64,000 nucleotides of DNA, taken from contig JAFRQX010000033.1 in NCBI GenBank assembly GCA_017428385.1, positions 1 through 64,000 of the forward strand, read 5' to 3'. Within the stretch, counting starts at the first letter, position 1. Each line of letters begins with the position of its first letter. The notes below the pieces were generated by a model, which was not told the DNA's origin, made no database searches, and was given only the letters and a program-made list of their open reading frames with translations. A program made the translations under genes and the position numbers. Shown piece by piece: positions 42,592 to 51,708 of this stretch. This stretch comes from Clostridia bacterium (lineage in GTDB: Bacteria > Bacillota > Clostridia > Christensenellales > Aristaeellaceae).

Positions 42592-43224
42592 TTAACGGAA
42601 AAAGTTGGTCCAGACCCTTTGCTCCTCGGAACCGGGAACGAGCAGTTCCTGTTTTCCGAGGGCAATGCTTTTCATGAGGAAAACCATGTTGCGGGCCAGC
42701 ACCCGCATCACCTGGCGGCCTTCCGCGTCCGCCTTGCCTTCGCCGGGTTCCCAGCCGTAGATGTTGTTCCAGTACTGGCTGGTGGCCACCGGCATATTGG
42801 CCAGCGTGAAGAACTTGTTCAGCTCGTCAAAGGTGGCGGTGCAGCCGGAACGCCGGGCGCTGACCACGCTGGCGCCGACCTTCAGGCTTTTGTCGAAGGA
42901 GGTGCTGTAGAACAGCCGTTGCAGCGCGGACATCAGGGTGCCGTTGGCGGAACCGAAGTACACCGGGGAACCGATGACCAGCCCGTCCGCGGCTTCGAAC
43001 TTTTCGGCCAGCTTGTTGACAATATCGTCAAAGACGCATTTGTGGGTTTTCCGGCAGGATTCGCAGGCGATGCAGCCCCGGATGACCTGCTTGCCCAGCT
43101 GGATGTTTTCCACGCCGATGCCGTTCTCCCGGAACACCTGCTCCATCTCCTGAAAGGCCAGGGCGATATTGCCGTTCGTCCGCGGGCTTCCGTTGAGCAT
43201 CAGCACATTCATTCTGCTTTCCAT
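42592..43224 (-). CDS. Flavodoxin-fold NAD(P)H-dependent FMN reductase-like protein
   Basis: 210 residues. FMN-phosphate loop NGSPRTNGNIA near residue 10 and VIGSPVYFGSANGTL near residue 79 are the iron-sulfur flavoprotein/NADPH-FMN reductase marks. The motif CIACESCRKTHKC (near residue 51) could hold a cluster as in Isf. Last gene of the alcohol dehydrogenase-SDR operon, 22 bases after the SDR stop. It may reduce quinones or other electrophiles. Confidence 0.82.
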   Translation of the reverse strand: MESRMNVLMLNGSPRTNGNIALAFQEMEQVFRENGIGVENIQLGKQVIRGCIACESCRKTHKCVFDDIVNKLAEKFEAADGLVIGSPVYFGSANGTLMSALQRLFYSTSFDKSLKVGASVVSARRSGCTATFDELNKFFTLANMPVATSQYWNNIYGWEPGEGKADAEGRQVMRVLARNMVFLMKSIALGKQELLVPGSEEQRVWTNFFR

Positions 43225-43246
43225 TCCGTTTTCTCCTCTGTCAGGC

Positions 43247-43999
43247 TTATTTTCCGTAAGGACTGTCGAATTCAGCCTCGGCTTTTTTCACCGCGTCTTC
43301 CAGCGTCATGCCGGCAAAGTGCTGGGCGCCGAGATACCGGCCGGATTTGCCGTCGTTGACAAAGACGCCGGTTACAATGCCCGGGATGGCGCTTTCCGGG
43401 GCGTTCGGTGCCTGCGGTCCGCCCAGGTCCGTCCGGCACCAGCCGGGATCGGTCAGATTGATCAGGACGTCGGTGCCTTCAACCTTTGATCCCAGGTCGA
43501 TTGTGATCTTATCCAGGGCTGCTTTACTGGCAGAATAGCCGGCCTGACAGACATCCAGGGCGATTCCGCTGGTGGTGTTCAGGATGCGGCCGGTTCCCCT
43601 GCTGATCATTCTGGGCAGGAAGTGATAACAGATTAATGCGGGAGCAATCGTATTTACACGGAAACTGATTTCATAGTCTTCCGCCGGTGTGGCACAGTAA
43701 TCAGTCCGGTAAGCGATCTGGAGACCGGCGTTATTCAGCACAATGTCCACATCCACGCCGAGACCGTCGATTTCATCCAGCATCCTTCTGACAGCACTGA
43801 GGTCGTTGAGATCTGCGGCAACAGAATACGCGGAAACACCGCATGCCCGGACTTCATCCAGGATTTTTTCCGTATGGGCGAGATTCCGGCTGTGCAGGAT
43901 CAGATTGCAACCCTGTTCCGCCATGAATCTGGCTGTCAGATAACCAATCCCACGGGCGGCTCCGGTTATCAGCGCCCACTTTCCTTTAACCTGATACAC
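43247..43999 (-). CDS. Short-chain dehydrogenase/reductase
   Basis: 250 residues from a GTG preceded by GGAAG; the ORF extends upstream into the dehydrogenase gene. Cofactor motif TGAARGIGYL near residue 11, NNAG near residue 90 and the catalytic YSASK (Tyr and Lys) near residue 155 with Ser in NTTSG are all present. It is an NAD(P)-dependent alcohol/ketone oxidoreductase. Co-transcribed with an iron alcohol dehydrogenase. Confidence 0.88.
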   Translation of the reverse strand: MYQVKGKWALITGAARGIGYLTARFMAEQGCNLILHSRNLAHTEKILDEVRACGVSAYSVAADLNDLSAVRRMLDEIDGLGVDVDIVLNNAGLQIAYRTDYCATPAEDYEISFRVNTIAPALICYHFLPRMISRGTGRILNTTSGIALDVCQAGYSASKAALDKITIDLGSKVEGTDVLINLTDPGWCRTDLGGPQAPNAPESAIPGIVTGVFVNDGKSGRYLGAQHFAGMTLEDAVKKAEAEFDSPYGK

Positions 44000-44015
44000 C
44001 TCTGTCTTCCTTTCA

Positions 44016-45194
44016 TTATCTGCTGGCTTTGAAGATTTCCAGCATGTCTTTTTCATAAAGCAGCCGGGCGGAACCCATGGAGCCGCCTACACCCACGGCG
44101 CACTTATGAGCCATTTCGACCAGATCCTCGTCCGTAGCGTTGACACCGAGTTCACGCAGGTTGGTGGGCATATGAATCCGGCGGTAAAAGTCTTCCATGG
44201 CTTCAATACCCTTCAGCGCGATCTCCTCATCTGAACCGACAGGTTCGACGCCCATGACATTGACGGCAAACTGCTTAAACCGGGGCAGGCAGTTTCCGCA
44301 GACGTACCGGGCCCAGCTTCCCCAGATGGCAGCCAGTCCGGCACCGTGGGCCACGTCATACAGGCCGCCCAGCTCATGCTCCAGTTTATGTGTCATCCAG
44401 TCGCCGCCGTCATTGCCGCAGCCGGTGAGTCCGTTATGGGACAGGCTTCCGGCCCACATGACCTCAGCGCGGGCATCATAATTCTTCGGATCCTTAACAA
44501 GGATTTCCGCGTTCTTCATTACGGTGCGGATCAGGCCTTCGGCCAGGGCGTCAGTGATTTCCATGTTTCCGCCGTTGGTGAAATAGCGTTCCATGGTGTG
44601 CATCATGATATCGGTGCAGCCACAGGCGGTCTGGTAGTCCGGAAGGGTCATGGTCAGTTCCGGGTTCATGATCGCGAATTTCGGACGGCAGTAATCGCTG
44701 CTGTAGCCGCGCTTGACCAGGCCTTCTTCCTTAGTGATGACAGAGGAGTCGCTCATTTCGCTGCCGGTGGCGGCGAGGGTCAGGATGACGCCCAGCGGCA
44801 GACAGGCTGTTGCTTTCCGCTTGTAATCATAGAAGTCCCAGACGTCCCCTTCGTTGGTGACACCGTAACCGATGGCTTTGGCAGAGTCGATGGCGCTTCC
44901 GCCGCCTACGGCCAGCAGGAAATCAACGCCTTCTTTTTTGCACAGGCCAATGCCTTCGTATACCAGAGAGAGGCGGGGATTCGGTACGGCACCGCCGAGC
45001 ATGACATAGGGGATTCCGGCCGCGTCAAGCGAATCTGTTACTTTCTTCATCAGGCCTGAACGGATCACACTGCCGCCACCGTAATGAATCAGGACCTTTT
45101 TTCCGCCAAATTCCTTAATCAGGGAAGCAACCTGTGTCTCCGTTTCTTTACCGAAGACTACTTTGGTGGGGGTGTAGTAGTTGAATCCAAACAT
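44016..45194 (-). CDS. Iron-containing alcohol dehydrogenase (butanol dehydrogenase-like)
   Basis: 392 residues. NAD(P) motif VGGGSAIDSAKAI near residue 98, and metal-binding His residues in MMHTMERYF, LEHELGGLYDVAHGAGLA fit group III iron dehydrogenases such as BdhA/YqhD. The opening FNYYTPTKVVFGKE is typical. YqhD-type enzymes reduce aldehydes with NADPH. First gene of an operon with an SDR and a flavodoxin-like reductase, driven by a MerR-type promoter, suggesting aldehyde or electrophile response. Confidence 0.9.
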   Translation of the reverse strand: MFGFNYYTPTKVVFGKETETQVASLIKEFGGKKVLIHYGGGSVIRSGLMKKVTDSLDAAGIPYVMLGGAVPNPRLSLVYEGIGLCKKEGVDFLLAVGGGSAIDSAKAIGYGVTNEGDVWDFYDYKRKATACLPLGVILTLAATGSEMSDSSVITKEEGLVKRGYSSDYCRPKFAIMNPELTMTLPDYQTACGCTDIMMHTMERYFTNGGNMEITDALAEGLIRTVMKNAEILVKDPKNYDARAEVMWAGSLSHNGLTGCGNDGGDWMTHKLEHELGGLYDVAHGAGLAAIWGSWARYVCGNCLPRFKQFAVNVMGVEPVGSDEEIALKGIEAMEDFYRRIHMPTNLRELGVNATDEDLVEMAHKCAVGVGGSMGSARLLYEKDMLEIFKASR

Positions 45195-45250
45195 CGTATT
45201 CCCTCCAGACTGTATATATGATCAATATGGTTCAGGATCTCGCTGAAATC

Positions 45251-45281
45251 ATGATAGAACTTAGAGTAAGCTTTAAGTCAA
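45251..45281 (-). promoter_or_regulatory. MerR-type promoter of the alcohol dehydrogenase operon
   Basis: Minus strand TTGACT, 19-base spacer, TATCAT. The long spacer holds the dyad CTTAaAGcttaCTcTAAG. Both features are typical of MerR-family activated promoters such as the AdhR boxes of Bacillus. Confidence 0.78.
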
Positions 45282-45314
45282 GGGTTTTCTGTCGCGGCAG
45301 ATCAGTACGGCAAA

Positions 45315-45343
45315 TTGACGTGCCTGTTTATCCATTGTAAAAT
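45315..45343 (+). promoter_or_regulatory. Promoter of the cobalamin biosynthesis operon
   Basis: TTGACG, 17-base spacer, TAAAAT; the first start codon follows 42 bases later. No cobalamin riboswitch is seen in this leader. Confidence 0.72.
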
Positions 45344-45384
45344 ACTGACATAATCCGATCATATACAATAAAGGGGGACGGGCA

Positions 45385-46371
45385 GTGAATCACGGAGGCA
45401 ATGTGTGGGTCACTGAGAACCCGTCCGAATGGCTTGATTTTTCCGCGAACCTGAGGCCGGAAGGCCCGGCAGAATGGATTCCGGGAGTAATTCGGCAATC
45501 CCTTGACAATATACGATACTACCCGGATCCTGAAATGAAGCGGGCCTGCAAGGGGATCGCTCTTTTTCTGGGCGTGCCTGATGAATGTGTCCTGCCCGTT
45601 ACCGGCGGAGCAGCGGCCATCGACCTGGTTGTACAGTTGACAGACGGCCGGGTTTTAACACAGCCTCCGACCTTCGGAGAATACACCGCGCGGGCAGCAA
45701 TCCATGGGCGAAAGACGGCTGTGTGGGAGGGCGCCTGTGAACCGGGGGATACATTGATTGTGTGCAATCCCAATAACCCCACAGGCGAGATCCGGACAAA
45801 GGAAACACTGCTGGCGCTGCTGGCAGAAACGGAAGCGGGCGGCGGAAGCCTGGCTGTGGATGAAGCATTTATTGAATACTGTCCGGAATACAGCCTGCGC
45901 AGGGACCTGCGTCCGGGATTGATTATCCTGGGATCCTTTTCCAAGATTCTCGGTACTCCCGGCATACGTCTCGGCTATCTCTGCGCGGAACCGGAAACCA
46001 TTGACAAATTCCGGCAGAAGATGCTTCCCTGGACACCGGACGCGGCGGCAACTGAAATCGCTGCAGCGCTTCCTGGACACAGGGAACAGATTGCGGCGGA
46101 GTGCGAGCTGAACCGGAAAAGAAGAAGCCTGTTCAGAGAACAGCTGGAGAAGCTTGGCGCGGAAGTTTATCCTTCGGAAGGAAATTTCCTGCTGGCTGAT
46201 TTTCAACGGGATATGTCCGCTGCGGCGGATACACTGAAGGCCAGGAAGATCCTGGTCCGCACCTGTGCTTCCTTCGGCCTGCCGGGAAGCTGCTGGCGGC
46301 TGGCAGTGAAAACCGAAGAGGAGAATACCCGGCTGATTGCTGCATTGGAGGATATCATAAATGTACGGTAA
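45385..46371 (+). CDS. cobD: Threonine-phosphate decarboxylase-like aminotransferase (CobD)
   Basis: 328 residues with a GTG start behind AAGGGGGAC. NHGGNVW at the start, CNPNNPTGEI near residue 128, VDEAFIEY and the PLP-lysine motif GSFSKILGTPGIRLGY are as in CobD/HisC relatives. It makes (R)-1-aminopropan-2-ol phosphate for the nucleotide loop of cobalamin. First gene of an eight-gene coupled cob operon; its stop overlaps cobQ by 11 bases. Confidence 0.85.
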   Translation: MNHGGNVWVTENPSEWLDFSANLRPEGPAEWIPGVIRQSLDNIRYYPDPEMKRACKGIALFLGVPDECVLPVTGGAAAIDLVVQLTDGRVLTQPPTFGEYTARAAIHGRKTAVWEGACEPGDTLIVCNPNNPTGEIRTKETLLALLAETEAGGGSLAVDEAFIEYCPEYSLRRDLRPGLIILGSFSKILGTPGIRLGYLCAEPETIDKFRQKMLPWTPDAAATEIAAALPGHREQIAAECELNRKRRSLFREQLEKLGAEVYPSEGNFLLADFQRDMSAAADTLKARKILVRTCASFGLPGSCWRLAVKTEEENTRLIAALEDIINVR

Positions 46372-47869
46372 ATGCCTGATGATCCAGGGAACAGCTTCCT
46401 CGGTCGGGAAAAGCGTGCTTTGCAGCGCGCTGCTCCGGATCCTGAAGCAGGACGGATGGAAAGCGGCTCCCTTTAAAGCACAGAATATGTCCCTGAATTC
46501 CTTTGTGACGAAAAAAGGCCTGGAAATGGGCCGGGCACAAGTGACACAGGCTCAGGCCGCCGGCATGGAACCGGACGCGCGGATGAATCCTGTGCTGCTG
46601 AAACCAACCAGCGACCGGCGCAGCCAGGTGATCGTTGAAGGAAAAGCCATCGGTACCATGACGGCGATGGAATATCATGAATACAAGCCCGCCCTGCGAC
46701 GGCGGATTAAGGAAATCTATGATTCGCTGGAAGCGGAGAACGACTATGTAATCATTGAAGGCGCAGGAAGCCCGGCAGAGATTAACCTGCGGGAAGGCGA
46801 TATTGTCAACATGAGCATGGCGGAGGCTGCCGATGCACCCGTGATTCTGGTAGGGGATATTGACCTGGGAGGCGTATTCGCTTCCCTGCTGGGAACAGTG
46901 ATGCTGCTGACAGAAGAGGAAAGAAAACGCGTCAGGGGAATCATCATCAACAAGTTCCGGGGTGACGTCAAAATCCTGGAGCCGGGCCTCCGTATGCTGG
47001 AGGACAGGATCCATGTTCCCGTGATCGGTGTCGTGCCGTGGATGAATGTGGAACTGGAAGACGAAGACAGCGTTACGGAACGCTTCCGCAGGCAGAGCGG
47101 CGAAGGTGACATTGACGTGGCCGTGGTGAAACTGCGGCATATTTCCAACTTTACGGATTTCCAGTCCCTGGCACTGCAGCCGGGCTGCAGGCTGCGCTAT
47201 GCGGAAAGCGCCGCAGACCTGGAAAAGGCAGACCTGATTGTGCTTCCGGGTACGAAGAATACCATTGAGGACCTGATTGACATGCGCAACCGGGGAATGG
47301 ACCAGGCGATTATCCGGCATGCGCGCCGCGGGGGAATGGTGTTCGGCATCTGCGGCGGATACCAGATGCTCGGAAACCAGCTGAAAGATCCGGAACATAC
47401 GGAATCCGGAGTACCGGAGGCATCCGGACTCGGACTGCTGGACATGGACGTCATTTTTGAAAAGGAAAAACAGACAACACAGGCGGTCGGCACAGTGGAG
47501 TGTGCCTCCGGCTGGCTGGAGAAGTATAACGGAACCTCCATGGACGGCTATGAAATCCACGCGGGACAGAATATCCTTGGGAAAGGTGCGCACCCCTGGC
47601 TGCGGACAGCGGAGGGAACGGACGGCATCATGAATGCGGGAGGTAATGTGCTGGGCAGTTATCTGCACGGCGTATTTGACGATGGAAAGTTTTTTGCCGC
47701 CATGGCCGCACGGATCCGTGAAGCGCGTGGAGAAACCGATAAAGAAAGCATTCCGGTCAGCTTTGAGGAATTCCGGGAAAAGGAATTTGACCGGATTGCC
47801 GCCATTGTGCGGAGCAGTGTGGATATGGAAAAGGTCTATGCTATCATGCGCGGGGAGGACAGAAAATGA
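46361..47869 (+). CDS. cobQ: Cobyric acid synthase
   Basis: 502 residues. N-terminal P-loop-like QGTASSVGKSVLCSAL, FKAQNMSLNSFVT and the dethiobiotin-synthetase-like domain; C-terminal glutamine amidotransferase with the Cys in FGICGGYQMLG near residue 331 and His in YLHGVFDD. It amidates four side chains of adenosylcobyrinic a,c-diamide. Overlaps cbiB by 4 bases. Confidence 0.95.
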   Translation: MYGKCLMIQGTASSVGKSVLCSALLRILKQDGWKAAPFKAQNMSLNSFVTKKGLEMGRAQVTQAQAAGMEPDARMNPVLLKPTSDRRSQVIVEGKAIGTMTAMEYHEYKPALRRRIKEIYDSLEAENDYVIIEGAGSPAEINLREGDIVNMSMAEAADAPVILVGDIDLGGVFASLLGTVMLLTEEERKRVRGIIINKFRGDVKILEPGLRMLEDRIHVPVIGVVPWMNVELEDEDSVTERFRRQSGEGDIDVAVVKLRHISNFTDFQSLALQPGCRLRYAESAADLEKADLIVLPGTKNTIEDLIDMRNRGMDQAIIRHARRGGMVFGICGGYQMLGNQLKDPEHTESGVPEASGLGLLDMDVIFEKEKQTTQAVGTVECASGWLEKYNGTSMDGYEIHAGQNILGKGAHPWLRTAEGTDGIMNAGGNVLGSYLHGVFDDGKFFAAMAARIREARGETDKESIPVSFEEFREKEFDRIAAIVRSSVDMEKVYAIMRGEDRK

Positions 47870-48807
47870 AACTGGGTATTGCTGCGCTGATTGCCGGTTA
47901 TCTGCTGGATCTGCTGCTGGGTGATCCGGAATGGCTTTATCATCCGGTACGGCTGATTGGGAAATACATATCCTTTGCGGAAAAACGTCTCCGGGAAAGG
48001 GGCGGAAACCTGCGGATCAGCGCCCTGATCCTGACAGTTTCCACCACATTGCTGACCATGGCGGCAGCTGCCCTGATCCTGTGGCTGCTTAAGCTGGGGG
48101 GAGACGTTCCACTGTTTATCGGCATGGCGCTGATGGACTGGATGGGTATTGCGGTTACCTGCATGGCAAAGGAAGCCAGGGGAGTCGGAAAAGCCCTGAA
48201 ACTGGGGGTCGGTCCGGCCAGAAAACAGGTGGCCCGCATTGTCGGAAGAGATACGGAGGGCCTGAACGAGGAAGAGATTATCAAAGCTACGGTTGAAACG
48301 GTGGCTGAGAATACTACGGACGGGGTTATTTCACCGATCCTGTACGCGCTGATAGGCGGACCGGTGCTGCTGTGGGGATATAAAGCGGTGAATACACTGG
48401 ATTCCATGGTAGGATATATGGATGAGCAATACCGGGATATCGGCTGGAGCAGCGCAAAACTGGATGACGTCCTGAACTATCTCCCGGCCCGGCTGACCGC
48501 CCTGCTGATGGCTCTTGCCGCGCGGCTGACCGGCCTGGATGCGAAAAACGCCCTGCGCATCGTCCACAGGGATCACGCCAATCACAAGAGCCCCAACAGT
48601 GCCTGGAGCGAAGCCGCGGCGGCGGGCGCCCTGCATATTCAGCTGGGCGGAACGCATCTCTACTTCGGCAAACCGGTGGAGAAGCCGACGATCGGCGATG
48701 ATGACCGGCCGGCGGAGGAAGAGGATATCGGAAAGGTTAACCGCCTTCTCTATGTGACCAGCGGACTGATGATGCTGATTGCCGCAGTGACCGGATTAGT
48801 GAAATAG
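47866..48807 (+). CDS. cbiB: Adenosylcobinamide-phosphate synthase CbiB
   Basis: 313 residues, membrane protein with four or five helices. DLLLGDPEWLYHPVRLIG near the start, ENTTDGVISP near residue 147 and YRDIGWSSAKLDDVLNY with PARLT are strongly conserved CbiB motifs. It joins aminopropanol phosphate to cobyric acid. Follows cobQ by translational coupling. Confidence 0.95.
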   Translation: MKLGIAALIAGYLLDLLLGDPEWLYHPVRLIGKYISFAEKRLRERGGNLRISALILTVSTTLLTMAAAALILWLLKLGGDVPLFIGMALMDWMGIAVTCMAKEARGVGKALKLGVGPARKQVARIVGRDTEGLNEEEIIKATVETVAENTTDGVISPILYALIGGPVLLWGYKAVNTLDSMVGYMDEQYRDIGWSSAKLDDVLNYLPARLTALLMALAARLTGLDAKNALRIVHRDHANHKSPNSAWSEAAAAGALHIQLGGTHLYFGKPVEKPTIGDDDRPAEEEDIGKVNRLLYVTSGLMMLIAAVTGLVK

Positions 48808-48817
48808 GAGACTGAAG

Positions 48818-49102
48818 ATGGAAAAGACCCAAAACAGCAGCAACTTTTTCCAGAACAGGGAATGCCGGTATTTTCCTTGCCATAAGGGAGTGCCGGAAGA
48901 AGAATTCAACTGCCTGTTCTGCTACTGTCCCCTGTATACGCTGGGCAGGAAGTGCGGGGGAAACTATGTTTACACGGACAAAAACATCAAAAGCTGTATC
49001 AACTGTGTCTTCCCGCATATCAGGGATAATTACGGGAAGGTGACAGCACGGTTTGATGAAATCAAAGAAGTGGTCCGGATGATGGACGGAGAGAATCTAT
49101 GA
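48818..49102 (+). CDS. Cysteine-rich small domain protein of the cob operon
   Basis: 94 residues with nine Cys in the pattern CRYFPC, CLFCYC, CGG, CINC. This matches the cysteine-rich small domain that is found near or fused to cobalamin genes in Clostridia and archaea. It probably binds zinc or a cluster; its role in the pathway is unknown. It overlaps cobT by 4 bases. Confidence 0.78.
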   Translation: MEKTQNSSNFFQNRECRYFPCHKGVPEEEFNCLFCYCPLYTLGRKCGGNYVYTDKNIKSCINCVFPHIRDNYGKVTARFDEIKEVVRMMDGENL

Positions 49103-50118
49103 ACGTACAGGAAGAAGCCCGCAGGCGCTGGGACAGTGTGGCAAAGCCGCTGCATTCCCTGGGACTCCTGGAGGATCTGGTTGTCCGGATCGCGGGCATC
49201 CAGGGAACGGAAAACGTGTGTATCGACCACCGGTGCGCGCTGGTTTTCTGCGGGGATCACGGAGTGGTCCGGCAGGGCGTCAGCCAGACGGACAGCAGCG
49301 TAACGGCACTGGTGGCTAAAGCGATCGGAGAAGGAACCGGGAACATCAACCTGATGGCAGCAGAGGCTCATACGGACGTGCTGGCTGTAGACATGGGCAT
49401 GCTGAAACCTGTGCCGGGCACTGTGGACCGGCATGCCGGCCGGGGGACCGCTGACATGACGGAAGGGCCAGCCATGACCCGGGCACAGGCGGAGGAAGCA
49501 ATCCGGGCCGGTATGGAGCAGATGAAAGAGCTTCATGAGCAGGGATATCAGATTGCCGTCATCGGTGAAATGGGCATCGGCAATACAACTGCGGCCAGCG
49601 CGGTTTCTGCCGTGCTGCTGGGAATGGATCCCGAAGAAGTGACAGGCCGCGGCGCCGGACTATCCGATGCCGGACTGAAAAGGAAAATCAGCGCGATCCG
49701 GAAGGCCATTCAGGTAAACAGGCCTGACGCGGATGACCCGGTGGACGTGCTGGCCAAGGTAGGCGGATTTGAACTGGCAGGTATGGCCGGCGCCTATCTG
49801 GGCGGATTGAAATATCATATTCCGACGATACCGGACGGCATGATCCCGGCAGCGTCTGCCCTGGCAGCCGCGCGGATGAATCCCGACGTTATACGGTCCA
49901 TCCTGCCGGGAACGATGAGCAAGGAGCCGGCGGACAGGCTGATTATGGAAACCCTGGATATGAAACCGGTGATCCATGCGCAGACAGCCCTGGGAGAAGG
50001 AACAGGAGGCGTGATGCTGCTGCCGCTGCTGGATATGGCGCTGCGGGTATATAACGGGCCCCATACCTTCAGCAACCTGGGAATGGAAGCTTATACGCCG
50101 CAGGAGGGAAAAGCATGA
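49099..50118 (+). CDS. cobT: Nicotinate-nucleotide:dimethylbenzimidazole phosphoribosyltransferase
   Basis: 339 residues. CGDHGVVRQGVS near residue 53, GEMGIGNTTAASAV near residue 158, GRGAGLSDAGLKRK and the catalytic Glu region LGEGTGGVMLLPLLDMAL at the C-terminus match CobT. It activates the lower-ligand base of cobalamin. No dedicated base synthesis gene lies in the window, so the base may be taken from outside. Confidence 0.95.
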   Translation: MNVQEEARRRWDSVAKPLHSLGLLEDLVVRIAGIQGTENVCIDHRCALVFCGDHGVVRQGVSQTDSSVTALVAKAIGEGTGNINLMAAEAHTDVLAVDMGMLKPVPGTVDRHAGRGTADMTEGPAMTRAQAEEAIRAGMEQMKELHEQGYQIAVIGEMGIGNTTAASAVSAVLLGMDPEEVTGRGAGLSDAGLKRKISAIRKAIQVNRPDADDPVDVLAKVGGFELAGMAGAYLGGLKYHIPTIPDGMIPAASALAAARMNPDVIRSILPGTMSKEPADRLIMETLDMKPVIHAQTALGEGTGGVMLLPLLDMALRVYNGPHTFSNLGMEAYTPQEGKA

Positions 50119-50630
50119 TTGTTCTGGTAACCGGCGGCAGCGGCTGCGGGAAATCCACCTGGGCAGAAAAACTGATCCAGACCTTGCCGGAAGAGAAACG
50201 CGTTTACGTGGCGACCATGCAGGTATACGACAGGGAGTCAGAACTTCGTGTGGAACGGCACAGGAAGCAGCGTGCAGACAAGGGATTCCGGACAGTTGAG
50301 TGTGAAAAGGACCTGGCTGGAGCTCCGATTGAAGACGGCAGTACCGTCCTGCTGGAAGACCTGGTGAATTTGACAGCCAATGAGATGTTTGACGGGGGTG
50401 ATCCGGAACGGATTGCTCCGGCACTCCGGATGCTGGCTGCGCGGTCCCGTCATCTGGTGATGGTCACCAATGATCTGTTCTCGGACGGCGCGGAGTATTC
50501 ACCTTCCGTACAGGAATACCTGCGGTGCCTGGCAGAGATTAACCGGCAGGCGGCGGAAATGGCCGACTGCGTGGCTGAAGTGGTTTATTCCATTCCTGTT
50601 TCCCTGAAAGGAGAATTACCATGCGTTTGA
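50115..50630 (+). CDS. cobU: Adenosylcobinamide kinase (CobU-like, P-loop copy)
   Basis: 171 residues. An intact P-loop TGGSGCGKSTWAEK at residues 6-19 and ATMQVYDRESELRVERHRK match CobU. The place of the family's SNEVGxGIVP motif is taken by VTNDLFSDGAEYSP near residue 116, so that feature is lost. A short protein encoded two genes on keeps it. The pair may share the kinase/guanylyltransferase work. Confidence 0.82.
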   Translation: MIVLVTGGSGCGKSTWAEKLIQTLPEEKRVYVATMQVYDRESELRVERHRKQRADKGFRTVECEKDLAGAPIEDGSTVLLEDLVNLTANEMFDGGDPERIAPALRMLAARSRHLVMVTNDLFSDGAEYSPSVQEYLRCLAEINRQAAEMADCVAEVVYSIPVSLKGELPCV

Positions 50631-51382
50631 TCCGATCCCTGCTGATCGCTTTCTCCACCTATTCACGGATTCCGGTTCCGCAGGTGGAATGGACAGAGGA
50701 AAACCGGCGGTACAGTATGTGTTTCTTTCCCCTGGTCGGGCTGGTGACCGGCCTGGTGCTGTGGGGATGGCTGGCATTGTGTGATCATTTCGAAATTGAT
50801 CTGTTTCTCCGGGGCACGGTGGCAGCGCTTGTGCCGCTGGTGATTACCGGGGGCATCCATATGGACGGCTTTATGGATACCGTGGACGCGCTGGCGTCCT
50901 GGCAGCCGGCGGAAAAGCGCCTGGAGATCCTGAAAGACAGCCATACGGGAGCTTTCGCAGTGATGGCCTGCGCAGGTTATCTGCTGCTTTCGGCTGCCCT
51001 GTACAGTGAGGTATTCGCATCGGCGGGCCCCGGCCTGATCTGTGTCTTTGTTCTGTCCAGGGCGCTCAGCGCATGGGCGCTGGCTGTGATGAAGGGCGCC
51101 AGGGAACAGGGAATGCTGGACGATTTTTCCAGGGTTACCCGAATCAGGATGGTGTCGGTCAGCGGCGGGATATATGCCCTGATCTGCCTGGTTATCTGGG
51201 CGCTGACGGGCGGCTGGATCGCAGTGTTTTGCGCGGCTGCTGCGGCGCTTTGTGTCCTGGGGTACAGGCGCATGGCTTACCGGCAGTTCGGCGGCGTGAC
51301 GGGCGATCTGGCAGGATGGTTCCTGCAGGTGACAGAACTGGTGCTGACTGCCGTGATTGTGATTGGAGGAAGGCTGCTTTGA
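50621..51382 (+). CDS. cobS: Cobalamin (5'-phosphate) synthase CobS
   Basis: 253 residues, strongly hydrophobic, about six helices. FSTYSRIPVPQVEW at the start, GGIHMDGFMDTVDAL with the conserved DGxxDxxD-type acidic cluster near residue 87, and KDSHTGAFAVMA match CobS. It joins adenosylcobinamide-GDP to alpha-ribazole phosphate in the membrane. Overlaps the next gene by 4 bases. Confidence 0.95.
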   Translation: MRLIRSLLIAFSTYSRIPVPQVEWTEENRRYSMCFFPLVGLVTGLVLWGWLALCDHFEIDLFLRGTVAALVPLVITGGIHMDGFMDTVDALASWQPAEKRLEILKDSHTGAFAVMACAGYLLLSAALYSEVFASAGPGLICVFVLSRALSAWALAVMKGAREQGMLDDFSRVTRIRMVSVSGGIYALICLVIWALTGGWIAVFCAAAAALCVLGYRRMAYRQFGGVTGDLAGWFLQVTELVLTAVIVIGGRLL

Positions 51383-51708
51383 AACTGTATATAGGCGGAG
51401 CATACCAGGGACAGGATGAACTGGCCAGGCAGGAGAATCCTGACGTTCAGATCTTTGAAAGGTTTCATGAAACCATCCGGGAAGCGGTTCTGAAAAAAGG
51501 AGAAGAAGCATTGGCGTTCGCAGAACAGTTCTGCAGGGAACATCCGGAGGCAGTGGTTGTTTCCGATGAAGTGGGATCCGGCGTGGTACCCATGGCGGCA
51601 GAAGACCGGACTTTCCGGGAAGCCGTGGGGCGTGTCCTGTGCGTGATTGCCCGGAACGCGGAACAGGTTTCCAGGTGCATATGCGGAATCGGGGTGCGGA
51701 TCAAATGA
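51379..51708 (+). CDS. Short CobU-like protein without a P-loop
   Basis: 109 residues from a TTG that overlaps the cobS stop (TTGA). The N-terminus KLYIGGAYQGQDELA aligns with the CobU P-loop but lacks the GK[ST] residues. The C-terminus VVVSDEVGSGVVPMAAEDR, then GRVLCVIARNAEQV and CGIGVRIK, is a good copy of the CobU end. It overlaps cobC by 4 bases. It may complement the other CobU-like protein, which has the opposite losses. Confidence 0.78.
   Translation: MKLYIGGAYQGQDELARQENPDVQIFERFHETIREAVLKKGEEALAFAEQFCREHPEAVVVSDEVGSGVVPMAAEDRTFREAVGRVLCVIARNAEQVSRCICGIGVRIK

Noticed and set aside
46355..47668. 437-codon minus-strand ORF
   Set aside because: Antisense to cobQ.
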